From positions 1 to 64,000 of the forward strand of contig NZ_JBNAGJ010000001.1 in the NCBI RefSeq assembly GCF_049803795.1: 64,000 nt of DNA, given 5' to 3'. Below the pieces are notes generated by a model. That model saw only the letters and a program-made list of their open reading frames with translations. It did not search any database and was not told the origin of the DNA. The DNA is from Thalassobius sp002708925 (GTDB lineage Bacteria; Pseudomonadota; Alphaproteobacteria; Rhodobacterales; Rhodobacteraceae). Shown here in pieces: positions 31,989 through 40,744 of this stretch. Within the stretch, counting starts at the first letter, position 1, and every line of letters starts with the position of its first letter. The position numbers and the translations under genes are program-made.

Positions 31989-32522
31989 ATGTCTCGTATT
32001 GGTAAAAAACCGGTCGAGCTGCCCAGCGGCGTTACCGCGTCGGTGTCCGGCCAGACCATCGAAGTCAAAGGCGCGAAAGCGACCCAAAGCTTCACCGCAA
32101 CCGACGACGTGACCATCGCGGTCGAGGACAACGCTGTTGTCGTCACCCCGCGTGGCAAGTCCAAGCGCGCGCGTCAGCAGTGGGGCATGTCCCGCACCAT
32201 GGTGGCCAACATGGTCCAGGGTGTGACGACCGGCTTCAAAAAAGAGCTGGAGATCAACGGTGTGGGTTACCGGGCTCAGATGCAGGGCAACACCCTGAAA
32301 CTGAACCTGGGCTACTCGCACGAGGTGAACTTCGAAGTGCCCGACGGCGTGACCGTCACCGCTCCGAAACCCACCGAGATCGTTGTCGAAGGCAATGACC
32401 CGCAACTCGTCGGCCAGGTCGCGGCCAACATCCGCGAATGGCGTAAGCCCGAGCCCTACAAAGGCAAAGGCATCAAGTACAAAGACGAGTACATCTTCCG
32501 CAAGGAAGGCAAGAAGAAGTAA
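31989..32522 (+). CDS. rplF: 50S ribosomal protein L6
   Basis: The 177-aa two-domain product begins MSRIGKKPVELPSGV, with the C-terminal motif GKGIKYKDEYIFRKEGKKK. AAGGAGG just upstream gives a strong ribosome binding site. Confidence 0.98.
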   Translation: MSRIGKKPVELPSGVTASVSGQTIEVKGAKATQSFTATDDVTIAVEDNAVVVTPRGKSKRARQQWGMSRTMVANMVQGVTTGFKKELEINGVGYRAQMQGNTLKLNLGYSHEVNFEVPDGVTVTAPKPTEIVVEGNDPQLVGQVAANIREWRKPEPYKGKGIKYKDEYIFRKEGKKK

Positions 32523-32533
32523 GGACGAGCAAA

Positions 32534-32893
32534 ATGGCAAACAGCAAACGGACCCTGTTCCTGAAGCGCCGTCTGCGCGTTCGGAACAAACAGCGGAAAG
32601 TGAACGTCGGCAAGCTGCGCCTGTCGGTTCACCGCAGCAACAAGAACATCAGCGTTCAGCTGATCGACGACGTCAAAGGCGTCACCCTGGCATCGGCCTC
32701 CTCGCTGGAGAAAGATCTGGGCGTGGTCGGCAAGAACAACGTCGAAGCCGCCGCGAAAGTCGGCGCGCTGATCGCAGAACGTGCCAAGGCAGCCGGCGTC
32801 GAAGAGTGCTACTTCGACCGTGGTGGCTTCCTGTTTCACGGCAAGGTGAAGGCTCTGGCCGACGCCGCGCGTGAAGGCGGTCTGAAGTTCTAA
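32534..32893 (+). CDS. rplR: 50S ribosomal protein L18
   Basis: The 119-aa 5S rRNA-binding protein has the conserved ending FLFHGKVKALADAAREGGLKF. It is 11 nt after rplF, and a 120-bp spacer without a gene precedes rpsE. Confidence 0.98.
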   Translation: MANSKRTLFLKRRLRVRNKQRKVNVGKLRLSVHRSNKNISVQLIDDVKGVTLASASSLEKDLGVVGKNNVEAAAKVGALIAERAKAAGVEECYFDRGGFLFHGKVKALADAAREGGLKF

Positions 32894-33013
32894 GCAACCT
32901 GCGGAGGGCGCGCTGTGCCCTCCCGATGATCCGGGTTCTGCGCGGCCAGCCCGCGCAGAGCACCAGGATTGAGACAAACGGCGCAGCCGCGCCACCATGA
33001 AAGGACTGTCCAA

Positions 33014-33583
33014 ATGGCAGAACGTGAAAACCGCCGGGGCCGCGGTCGCAACCGCGAAGAGGAAACCCCGGAATTTGCAGATCGCCTGGTCGCGATCAAC
33101 CGTGTTTCGAAAACCGTGAAGGGTGGTAAGCGCTTTGGCTTCGCTGCTCTGGTGGTTGTCGGCGATCAGAAAGGCCGCGTTGGTTTCGGCAAAGGCAAAG
33201 CGAAAGAAGTGCCCGAGGCCATCCGCAAAGCCACCGAGCAAGCCAAGCGCCAGATGGTTCGCGTGCCTCTGAAAGAGGGCCGCACCCTGCACCACGACAT
33301 TGAAGGTCGCCACGGCGCCGGTAAGGTCGTCATGCGCACCGCACCTGAAGGGACCGGGATCATCGCCGGTGGTCCGATGCGTGCCGTGTTCGAAATGCTG
33401 GGCGTGAAAGACGTGGTTTCCAAGTCGATCGGCTCGCAGAACCCCTACAACATGATCCGCGCCACCATCAACGGCCTGACCAAAGAGTCGAGCCCGCGTT
33501 CGGTTGCTGCGCGTCGCGGTAAGAAAGTTGCTGACATCCTGCGCAAGGACGAAGCAGCGGCCCCCGCCGAAGCAGAAGCGTAA
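33014..33583 (+). CDS. rpsE: 30S ribosomal protein S5
   Basis: The 189-aa product has the double-stranded-RNA-binding-like N-domain (VAINRVSKTVKGGKRFGF), where spectinomycin-resistance changes map in E. coli. The ATG at 33014 is chosen over an in-frame one at 32969 that lies in the spacer. The Arg/Glu-rich N-terminus (ERENRRGRGRNREEE) is typical of alphaproteobacteria. Confidence 0.97.
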   Translation: MAERENRRGRGRNREEETPEFADRLVAINRVSKTVKGGKRFGFAALVVVGDQKGRVGFGKGKAKEVPEAIRKATEQAKRQMVRVPLKEGRTLHHDIEGRHGAGKVVMRTAPEGTGIIAGGPMRAVFEMLGVKDVVSKSIGSQNPYNMIRATINGLTKESSPRSVAARRGKKVADILRKDEAAAPAEAEA

Positions 33584-33595
33584 GGAGAGCGAGAC

Positions 33596-33784
33596 ATGGC
33601 TAAAACCATCGTTGTCAAACAGATCGGTTCCCCGATCCGTCGCCCCGCCGTCCAGCGTCAGACCCTGATCGGTCTGGGCCTGAACAAGATGCACAAGACC
33701 CGCGAGCTGGAGGATACGCCTTCGGTTCGTGGCATGGTCGCGAAAATCCCGCACCTGGTCGAAATCATCGAAGAGCGCGACTAA
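33596..33784 (+). CDS. rpmD: 50S ribosomal protein L30
   Basis: The 62-aa product has the L30 core VKQIGSPIRRPAVQRQTLIGLGLNK shortened to its usual bacterial length. AAGGAGAG precedes the start. It is the last gene before an intrinsic terminator. Confidence 0.97.
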   Translation: MAKTIVVKQIGSPIRRPAVQRQTLIGLGLNKMHKTRELEDTPSVRGMVAKIPHLVEIIEERD

Positions 33785-33810
33785 GCGATCCTTCATCGGA
33801 TAAGAACACG

Positions 33811-33840
33811 AACGCCCCGCAGTGCATTGCGGGGCGTTTT
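33811..33840 (+). terminator. Rho-independent terminator after rpmD
   Basis: An 11-bp perfect stem (33811-33821 with 33828-33838), a 6-nt loop and TTTT. It splits the spc operon between rpmD and rplO. Confidence 0.92.
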
Positions 33841-33861
33841 CTTTGACGGGGTGCTCTGCGC

Positions 33862-33890
33862 TTGCATCATGCAAGCGAAGCGTCTATACG
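33862..33890 (+). promoter_or_regulatory. Probable promoter of rplO-secY-adk, overlapped by an inverted repeat
   Basis: TTGCAT, 17 bp, TATACG; the -10 is the same hexamer as in the str promoter. A perfect 9-bp inverted repeat (CGCTTGCAT at 33859-33867 with ATGCAAGCG at 33869-33877) covers the -35 and could be an operator or simply a hairpin. Confidence 0.6.
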
Positions 33891-33986
33891 CCCCCGGTGG
33901 CCCTTTGGCTGCATAAGAATCAACCAAGAAAAGCCGTGTTTGACCCCTTCCGCTTCGTGGGTCAGTTCCGGCAAAGGAGAAGCGAC

Positions 33987-34454
33987 ATGAAATTGCATGA
34001 ATTGCGTGATAACGCAGGCGCAACCAAGAAACGCACACGCGTTGGCCGTGGTCCGGGTTCGGGCAAAGGTAAAATGGGTGGCCGTGGTATCAAAGGTCAG
34101 AAATCGCGCTCGGGTGTGGCCATCAATGGCTACGAGGGCGGCCAGATGCCCCTGTACCAACGCCTGCCCAAGCGTGGCTTTAACAAGCCCAACCGCAAGG
34201 AATACGCCGTTGTGAACCTGGGCCTGATCGCCAAGTTCATCGAAGCCGGCAAGCTGGACGCTTCGGCCGCGATCACCGAGGACGCGCTGGTTGCCAGCGG
34301 TCTGGTGCGCCGCAAGCTGGATGGCGTCCGCGTTCTGGCCAAAGGCGAGATTGCAACCGCTGTTAACCTGGAAGTGACCGGGGCCTCGAAATCGGCCATC
34401 GAAGCCGTCGAAAAGGCCGGTGGATCGCTGAAGGTTGCGGCTGCCGCAGAATAA
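33987..34454 (+). CDS. rplO: 50S ribosomal protein L15
   Basis: The 155-aa product begins MKLHELRDNAGATKKRTRVG, typical of L15. The Gly-rich extended N-terminus (GPGSGKGKMGGRGIKGQKSR) is intact. AAAGGAGA at 33973-33980 fixes the start. Confidence 0.98.
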   Translation: MKLHELRDNAGATKKRTRVGRGPGSGKGKMGGRGIKGQKSRSGVAINGYEGGQMPLYQRLPKRGFNKPNRKEYAVVNLGLIAKFIEAGKLDASAAITEDALVASGLVRRKLDGVRVLAKGEIATAVNLEVTGASKSAIEAVEKAGGSLKVAAAAE

Positions 34455-34505
34455 CGGGTTGTGAGCGGGGCTGAGCCCGCTTAGATACATCCTAGTTTTC
34501 CTAAG

Positions 34506-34542
34506 AACGCCGCCTGAGCTGGAAAACGCTCTGGGCGGCGTT
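34506..34542 (+). other. Long hairpin before secY
   Basis: A 9-bp outer stem (AACGCCGCC at 34506-34514 with GGCGGCGTT at 34534-34542) continues into an inner GAGC/GCTC stem (34516-34519 with 34528-34531). No T run follows, so it is more likely a processing or translational control element than a terminator. It ends 21 nt before the secY start. Confidence 0.55.
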
Positions 34543-34563
34543 GCCACATAAGAGAGACCGAAT

Positions 34564-35925
34564 ATGGTATCTGCAGTCGAACAAATGGCCGCGAACACCA
34601 GCTGGGGACAGCTGGCCAAGGCGTCGGACCTGCGCAGCCGCATCCTGTTCACCCTTGGGCTTCTGATCGTTTGCCGTATCGGCACCTTCATTCCCGTTCC
34701 GGGCATTGACGGCGAACAGCTGCGCAACTTCATGGAGGGCGCGGCAAGCGGCCTGGGCGGCATCCTGTCGATGTTCACCGGCGGCGCGCTGGGACGGATG
34801 GGGATTTTTGCGCTGGGGATCATGCCGTATATTTCGGCCTCGATCATTGTTCAGCTGCTGACCTCGATGGTGCCTTCGCTGGAACAGCTGAAGAAAGAGG
34901 GCGACGCAGGCCGTAAGAAGATCAACCAATACACCCGTTACGGCACTGTGGTGCTGGCGACCTTGCAGGCCTACGGTCTGGCCGCCTCGCTTGAGGCCGG
35001 GGATCTGGTGACCGATCCGGGCATGTTCTTCCGTGTGACCTGTGTGATGACGCTGGTGGGCGGCACCATGTTCATGATGTGGCTGGGCGACCAGATCACC
35101 AGCCGCGGCATTGGTAACGGTATCTCTCTGATCATTTTCGTCGGCATCATCGCCGAGGTGCCCGCCGCTCTGGCGCAGTTCCTCAGCCAGGGGCGTTCGG
35201 GTGCCATCAGCCCCGCCGTGATCATCGGTGTCTTTGTGATGGTTGCTGTTGTGATTGCCTTTGTGGTGTTCATGGAGCGCGCCCTGCGCAAGATCCACAT
35301 TCAGTATCCGCGCCGTCAGGTGGGGATGAAAGTCTATGACGGCGGCAGCTCGCACCTGCCGATCAAGGTGAACCCGGCCGGCGTGATCCCGGCGATCTTT
35401 GCCAGCTCGCTGCTGCTGCTGCCGACCACGATCAGCACGTTCTCGGGGTCGCAAACGGGGCCGGTCATGTCCACGCTGCTGGCCTATTTCGGGCCGGGGC
35501 AGCCGCTGTACCTGCTGTTCTTTGTCGCGATGATCGTGTTCTTTGCCTATTTCTATACGTTCAATGTGTCGTTCAAACCCGATGATGTGGCGGACAACCT
35601 GAAGAACCAGAACGGCTTTGTTCCCGGTATCCGTCCGGGGCAGAAAACCGCCGAATATCTGGAGTACGTGGCCAACCGCGTGCTGGTTCTGGGGTCGGCC
35701 TACCTTGCGGCAGTTTGTCTCTTGCCCGAGATTCTGCGTAGCCAATTGGCGATCCCCTTCTATTTTGGCGGAACCTCGGTGCTGATCGTCGTGTCCGTGA
35801 CCATGGATACGATCCAACAGGTGCAAAGCCATCTGCTGGCCCATCAGTACGAAGGTCTGATCGAGAAGTCGCAGCTACGCGGCAAAGGTAAGAAACGCGC
35901 ACGCAAAGGACCCGCACGTCGATGA
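34564..35925 (+). CDS. secY: Preprotein translocase subunit SecY
   Basis: The 453-aa product is the channel-forming subunit of SecYEG, with ten membrane helices. The first, after an N-terminal amphipathic stretch (ASDLRSRILFTLGLLIV), leads into the plug-side motif RIGTFIPVPGID. The C-terminal tail is basic (GKGKKRARKGPARR). It overlaps adk by 4 nt. Confidence 0.98.
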   Translation: MVSAVEQMAANTSWGQLAKASDLRSRILFTLGLLIVCRIGTFIPVPGIDGEQLRNFMEGAASGLGGILSMFTGGALGRMGIFALGIMPYISASIIVQLLTSMVPSLEQLKKEGDAGRKKINQYTRYGTVVLATLQAYGLAASLEAGDLVTDPGMFFRVTCVMTLVGGTMFMMWLGDQITSRGIGNGISLIIFVGIIAEVPAALAQFLSQGRSGAISPAVIIGVFVMVAVVIAFVVFMERALRKIHIQYPRRQVGMKVYDGGSSHLPIKVNPAGVIPAIFASSLLLLPTTISTFSGSQTGPVMSTLLAYFGPGQPLYLLFFVAMIVFFAYFYTFNVSFKPDDVADNLKNQNGFVPGIRPGQKTAEYLEYVANRVLVLGSAYLAAVCLLPEILRSQLAIPFYFGGTSVLIVVSVTMDTIQQVQSHLLAHQYEGLIEKSQLRGKGKKRARKGPARR

Positions 35926-36497
35926 ACATTATTCTGCTTGGACCGCCCGGCGCGGGCAAAGGAACTCAGGCTGGCCATCTGGTCGAAACACGCGACATGA
36001 TCCAGCTGAGCACCGGCGACATGCTGCGGGAAGCCAAGGCCAGCGGTTCCGAAATGGGGCAGCTTGTGGCCAAGGTCATGGACAGCGGCGGCCTGGTCAC
36101 CGATGAAATCGTCATCGGCCTGATCCGCGAGAAGCTGGAAGGCGACAAAAAGGGCGGTTTCATCTTCGACGGCTTCCCGCGCACCCTGGCCCAGGCCGAT
36201 GCACTGGGAGAGTTGCTGGCCGAGAAGGGCGAAACCCTGGACGCCGTGATCGAGATGCAGGTCGAGGACGAGGTTCTGGTCAAGCGGATCGTCAACCGCG
36301 CCGCCGAAGCCGTCGCCGCCGGGGGCACCGCCCGCGCAGACGATAACGAAGAAAGCGTGCGTTTCCGTCTGATGGAATACTACAAAAAGACCGCGCCGCT
36401 GATCGGCTATTACCACGCCAAGGGGAATCTGACCTCGATTGACGGTTTGGGCTCGATCGAAGACGTTCAGGGCGCGATTGCCGGGATTCTGGGCTAA
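35922..36497 (+). CDS. adk: Adenylate kinase
   Basis: The 191-aa product converts ATP + AMP to 2 ADP. It has the P-loop GPPGAGKGTQ at residues 7-16, the AMP-binding LSTGDMLR, and FDGFPRTLAQA. The lid is the short form, replaced by a loop after RIVNRAAE with no zinc cysteines. Start overlaps the secY stop (ATGA). Confidence 0.97.
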   Translation: MNIILLGPPGAGKGTQAGHLVETRDMIQLSTGDMLREAKASGSEMGQLVAKVMDSGGLVTDEIVIGLIREKLEGDKKGGFIFDGFPRTLAQADALGELLAEKGETLDAVIEMQVEDEVLVKRIVNRAAEAVAAGGTARADDNEESVRFRLMEYYKKTAPLIGYYHAKGNLTSIDGLGSIEDVQGAIAGILG

Positions 36498-36514
36498 TCA
36501 CAGGATGAATGGGG

Positions 36515-36540
36515 AAGGGGGCTTGACGGCCCTCTTTTTT
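36515..36540 (+). terminator. Rho-independent terminator after adk
   Basis: AAGGGGGC (36515-36522) pairs with GCCCTCTT (36529-36536, one G-U), TTGACG loop, followed by a run of Ts. The remaining leader to rpsM holds a TATTAT (36562-36567) that may be a -10, without a clear -35. Confidence 0.75.
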
Positions 36541-36705
36541 CCACATACCCAGCACCATCTCTATTATGAGGCTGATTCTCGGTGTGCATATGCGCCGATG
36601 ATCTTATCACCTGGTACAGCTGAGGCCCGGCGCAAAAATCGTCGGGCTTACGTTGTGAAAAAAGGTTCTGGAACTACGGAACCGCAACGAAAAGGAAAGT
36701 GACAC

Positions 36706-37074
36706 GTGGCACGTATCGCCGGCGTAAACATCCCCACTGCAAAGCGGGTCCCTATCGCCCTGACCTATATCACTGGTATCGGCCCTGCATCGGCCAAAGC
36801 CATCTGCGAAGCTGTGAACATCGAATCGACTCGCCGTGTAAACGAGCTGTCGGACGCCGAAGTTCTGGCCATCCGCGAACACATCGACGCCAACTACACC
36901 GTCGAAGGTGACCTGCGCCGCGAAGTGCAGATGAACATCAAACGCCTGATGGATCTGGGTTGCTACCGCGGCCTGCGTCACCGCCGCAGCCTGCCTGTGC
37001 GCGGCCAGCGCACCCACACCAACGCACGTACCCGCAAAGGCCCCGCAAAGGCCATCGCCGGTAAGAAGAAGTAA
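36706..37074 (+). CDS. rpsM: 30S ribosomal protein S13
   Basis: The 122-aa product starts with GTG and gives MARIAGVNIPTAKRVPIAL. S13 contacts tRNA and 50S through its C-terminal tail (TRKGPAKAIAGKKK). First gene of the alpha-operon part, 15 nt before rpsK. Confidence 0.97.
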   Translation: MARIAGVNIPTAKRVPIALTYITGIGPASAKAICEAVNIESTRRVNELSDAEVLAIREHIDANYTVEGDLRREVQMNIKRLMDLGCYRGLRHRRSLPVRGQRTHTNARTRKGPAKAIAGKKK

Positions 37075-37089
37075 GGGAGGGCAGCACCA

Positions 37090-37482
37090 ATGGCACGTGA
37101 TACCCGTCGTGGCGGCAAGAAAAAGGCCTCCAAGAACATCGCAGCTGGCGTCGCACATGTGAACTCCAGCTTCAACAACACCAAGATCCTGATCTCGGAC
37201 GTGCAGGGCAACGCGATCTCGTGGTCGTCGGCCGGCACCATGGGCTTCAAAGGGTCGCGCAAATCCACGCCTTACGCTGCTCAGATGGCAGCCGAGGACG
37301 CGGGCAAGAAAGCCCAGGATCACGGCGTGAAAACCCTGGAAGTCGAAGTTCAGGGCCCCGGTTCGGGCCGTGAATCGGCTCTGCGCGCGCTGGCCGCAAT
37401 CGGTTTCAACATCACCTCGATCCGTGATGTGACCCCGATCGCACACAACGGCTGCCGCCCGCCGAAACGCCGCCGGGTCTAA
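37090..37482 (+). CDS. rpsK: 30S ribosomal protein S11
   Basis: The 130-aa product has the conserved SFNNTKILISDVQGN and the ending NGCRPPKRRRV. S11 forms part of the platform around the mRNA exit. rpoA follows after 111 nt; rpsD, which often lies here, is absent, as in other alphaproteobacteria. Confidence 0.98.
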   Translation: MARDTRRGGKKKASKNIAAGVAHVNSSFNNTKILISDVQGNAISWSSAGTMGFKGSRKSTPYAAQMAAEDAGKKAQDHGVKTLEVEVQGPGSGRESALRALAAIGFNITSIRDVTPIAHNGCRPPKRRRV

Positions 37483-37593
37483 TCCGACAGTATTGTTTTG
37501 GGGCTGTGCACGCGCACGGCCCCATTCCGTCATTTTGAAACCTCGGGCGTCTTGGCCTTTGGACATGGGGACAAGACAGGAATGGAGGGACGC

Positions 37594-38610
37594 ATGATCC
37601 ACAAGAATTGGGCAGAGCTGATCAAGCCGACTCAGCTGGACGTAAAGCCGGGCAATGACCCGCTGCGTCAGGCAACCGTGGTTGCCGAACCGCTGGAGCG
37701 TGGCTTTGGCCTGACGCTGGGCAACGCCCTGCGCCGCGTGCTGATGAGCTCGTTGCAAGGTGCGGCCATCACCAGCGTGCAGATCGACAACGTTCTGCAT
37801 GAATTCTCGTCTGTTGCCGGTGTGCGCGAAGACGTCACCGACATCATCCTGAACCTGAAGCAGGTCGCCCTGCGCATGGAAGCCGAAGGCCCCAAGCGTC
37901 TGTCGATCTCGGCCAAGGGTCCGGGGGCTGTGACCGCCGGTGACATCTCCGACAGCGCAGGTATCGAGATCCTGAACAAGGAACACGTGATCTGCCACCT
38001 GGATGACGGCGCCGATCTGTACATGGAACTGACCGTCAACACCGGGAAGGGCTATGTCGCCGCAGATAAGAACAAACCCGAAGATGCGCCCATCGGCCTG
38101 ATCCCGATCGACGCGATCTACTCGCCGGTCAAGAAAGTGTCCTATGACGTGCAGCCCACCCGTGAGGGCCAGGTGCTGGACTATGACAAACTGACCCTGA
38201 AGGTGGAAACCGACGGTTCGATCACCCCCGATGACGCCGTGGCCTTTGCCGCGCGCATCCTGCAAGACCAGCTGTCGATCTTCGTGAACTTCGAAGAGCC
38301 CGAAGCCGCTGGCCGCCAGGACGAGGATGACGGTCTGGAGTTCAACCCGCTGCTGCTGAAGAAAGTGGACGAGCTGGAACTGTCCGTCCGTTCGGCAAAC
38401 TGCCTGAAGAACGACAACATCGTCTACATCGGCGATCTGATCCAGAAAACCGAAGCCGAGATGCTGCGCACTCCGAACTTCGGCCGCAAATCGCTGAACG
38501 AGATCAAAGAAGTGCTCTCGGGCATGGGGCTGCACCTGGGCATGGACGTCGAGGACTGGCCGCCGGACAACATCGAAGATCTGGCCAAGAAATTCGAAGA
38601 CGCGTTCTAA
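37594..38610 (+). CDS. rpoA: DNA-directed RNA polymerase subunit alpha
   Basis: The 338-aa product has the N-terminal dimerisation domain (EPLERGFGLTLGNALRRVL) and the C-terminal DNA- and activator-binding domain (ELELSVRSANCLKNDNI, then TPNFGRKSLNEIKEVL). The start at 37594 has GGAGGGA immediately upstream; an in-frame start at 37498 falls in the spacer. Length matches alphaproteobacterial RpoA. Confidence 0.98.
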   Translation: MIHKNWAELIKPTQLDVKPGNDPLRQATVVAEPLERGFGLTLGNALRRVLMSSLQGAAITSVQIDNVLHEFSSVAGVREDVTDIILNLKQVALRMEAEGPKRLSISAKGPGAVTAGDISDSAGIEILNKEHVICHLDDGADLYMELTVNTGKGYVAADKNKPEDAPIGLIPIDAIYSPVKKVSYDVQPTREGQVLDYDKLTLKVETDGSITPDDAVAFAARILQDQLSIFVNFEEPEAAGRQDEDDGLEFNPLLLKKVDELELSVRSANCLKNDNIVYIGDLIQKTEAEMLRTPNFGRKSLNEIKEVLSGMGLHLGMDVEDWPPDNIEDLAKKFEDAF

Positions 38611-38745
38611 AAATAGGGGGCGGGCGCATAGCCTGCCCCGCATATGCCCGCATCTGGCGGGGAACATCCGGGCCAACGCCCCAAGGAGAGCCGGTGACAC
38701 GCATCGCCGGACGGACAAAGCAAAACGCACGTTAGGAGATAGAAA

Positions 38746-39165
38746 ATGCGTCACGCACGTGGTTACCGCCGCCTGAACCGTACTCATGAGCACCGTAAGG
38801 CCCTGTTCTCGAACATGGCTGGCTCGCTGATCGAGCACGAGCAAATCAAAACCACCCTGCCCAAAGCCAAAGAACTGCGCCCGATCGTTGAAAAACTGAT
38901 CACCCTGGCCAAACGCGGCGATCTGCACGCCCGCCGTCAGGCCGCGGCTCAGCTGAAGCAGGACAAGGACGTCGCCAAACTGTTCGACGTTCTGGGCCCG
39001 CGCTACAAAGAGCGTCAGGGTGGCTACATCCGCATCCTGAAGGCCGGCTTCCGCTATGGCGACATGGCTCCGATGGCGATCATCGAGTTCGTTGACCGCG
39101 ACGTCTCGGCCAAAGGTGCGGCTGACAAAGCCCGCCTGGAAGCGGAAGAAGCTGTCGAAGAATAA
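38746..39165 (+). CDS. rplQ: 50S ribosomal protein L17
   Basis: The 139-aa product begins MRHARGYRRLNRTHEHRKAL, the highly conserved L17 start, and ends with an acidic tail (KARLEAEEAVEE). AGGAGAT lies upstream. Last gene of the ribosomal supercluster, followed by a terminator. Confidence 0.98.
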   Translation: MRHARGYRRLNRTHEHRKALFSNMAGSLIEHEQIKTTLPKAKELRPIVEKLITLAKRGDLHARRQAAAQLKQDKDVAKLFDVLGPRYKERQGGYIRILKAGFRYGDMAPMAIIEFVDRDVSAKGAADKARLEAEEAVEE

Positions 39166-39188
39166 GCGCTGCGCAACACGCACAGCCC

Positions 39189-39219
39189 AAGGCCCTGCCA
39201 GACCTGGCGGGGCCTTTTT
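39189..39219 (+). terminator. Rho-independent terminator after rplQ
   Basis: A 12-bp stem with one G-U pair (39189-39200 with 39205-39216), a GACC loop and a T run. Confidence 0.92.
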
Positions 39220-39364
39220 GTTTGGTGCAGGCATATGCGGCAAACCGGCCGTTCAGAGCGTGCGTTTTTCAGGGTACGCTGACGTCTGACGCAGGGCGCT
39301 TGAAACCCGAGCGCTTGAAATCACAGCGCCAGACCGACATATCCGAAGAAAACCGGAGGTTCCC

Positions 39365-40741
39365 TTGCTGCGAATTCTGAGCGTCCTTCTGATCCTGGCC
39401 ACGCCGGTCTGGTCGGATACCCGTGTCCCGCAAAGCCAGATGGAAATCCAGCTGGGCTTTGCCCCTTTGGTGAAACAGGCCGCCCCTGCGGTGGTGAATA
39501 TCTATGCCAAGCGCATCGTGGCCGAGCGCTCCAGCCCGTTTCAGAATGACCCGTTTTTCCGACAGTTTTTTGGCAATCTGGGGCAACCGCGCCAAAGGGT
39601 GCAGAATTCGCTGGGCTCGGGGGTGATTCTGTCTGGCGATGGGATCGTGGTGACGAATTACCATGTCGTGGGCGAGGCAACGGAAATCCGGGTGGTTCTG
39701 ACAGATCGGCGCGAATTCGATGCGCAGGTGATGCTGTCGGATCAGGAATCGGATCTGGCGGTCCTGCAACTTGAAGGCGCCGAGGATATGCCGCATCTGA
39801 CCCTGCGCGACAGTGACCGGGTGGAGGTTGGCGAGCTGGTTCTGGCCATCGGTAACCCGTTCGGCGTGGGCCAGACGGTCAGCAGCGGAATCGTGTCCGG
39901 GCTGGCGCGTTCGGGCGCGGCGGTGGGCAGCGCGCGCGGGTATTTCCTGCAAACGGATGCCGCGATCAATCCGGGCAATTCCGGCGGGGCGTTGATTGAT
40001 GTGAATGGGCGGCTGATCGGGGTGAATACGCGGATTCTGACGCGCTCGGGTGGGTCGAACGGGATCGGTTTTGCGATTCCGGCCAATCTGGTGGCGCAGT
40101 TCGTGGCGCAGGCGCGGGCGGGCAATCCCGCGTTTCAGCGCCCTTGGGCCGGGATGAGCGGCCAGCCCGTGGATGCGGATATGGCGGCGGGGCTGGGGCT
40201 GGATCTGCCGGGCGGGATCGTGCTGTCTCAGTTGCATCCCGACAGCCCCTTTGCCGAGGCGGGCCTGCGTTCCGGCGATGTGGTGCTGCGCGTGGATGGG
40301 GAAACCGTCAATACCCCCGCCGAGATGCTGTTCCGCATGAGCGTCGCCGGGCTGGGCACCGAGGCGCAGATTGCCTTTGTGCGCGGGGGGCAGGAACGCG
40401 TGGTGCCTGTGCCCCTGCGGATCGCCCCTGAGACCCCCGGCCGGGATCGGCGGGTGCTGAGCGACCGCAGCGTTCTGCCCGGTCTGACGGTGGCCAATGT
40501 GAACCCTGGCGTGCTGGCGGAATTCGGTCTGCCTCTGTCTGCGGTGGGCGTCGTGGTCGAGGCTCCTGGCCCTTATGGCGCGCGGGCCGGGCTGCGCCCC
40601 GGCGATATTCTGGCGCGCATCAACGGAGAGGATATTCAAACCACCCAGGACGTTCACACGATCCTGAACAGCCGGATGAAAACCCTTTCGCTGGATGTGC
40701 AACGTGGCTTGAAGCGGGTGCGGATGCGGTTCAGGCTGTGA
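39365..40741 (+). CDS. Periplasmic DegP/DegQ-type serine protease
   Basis: The 458-aa HtrA-family protease/chaperone has a short signal peptide (residues 1-17, ending PVWS) and a trypsin-like domain with His100 (TNYHVV), Asp130 (ESDLAV) and Ser206 (NPGNSGGAL). Two PDZ domains follow, at about 245-340 and 365-455. The start is TTG at 39365 with GGAGG five bases before it; no ATG gives a signal peptide. It lies in a run of closely spaced genes with rarA 3 nt downstream. It likely degrades or refolds damaged envelope proteins. Confidence 0.92.
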   Translation: MLRILSVLLILATPVWSDTRVPQSQMEIQLGFAPLVKQAAPAVVNIYAKRIVAERSSPFQNDPFFRQFFGNLGQPRQRVQNSLGSGVILSGDGIVVTNYHVVGEATEIRVVLTDRREFDAQVMLSDQESDLAVLQLEGAEDMPHLTLRDSDRVEVGELVLAIGNPFGVGQTVSSGIVSGLARSGAAVGSARGYFLQTDAAINPGNSGGALIDVNGRLIGVNTRILTRSGGSNGIGFAIPANLVAQFVAQARAGNPAFQRPWAGMSGQPVDADMAAGLGLDLPGGIVLSQLHPDSPFAEAGLRSGDVVLRVDGETVNTPAEMLFRMSVAGLGTEAQIAFVRGGQERVVPVPLRIAPETPGRDRRVLSDRSVLPGLTVANVNPGVLAEFGLPLSAVGVVVEAPGPYGARAGLRPGDILARINGEDIQTTQDVHTILNSRMKTLSLDVQRGLKRVRMRFRL

Positions 40742-40744
40742 CCC

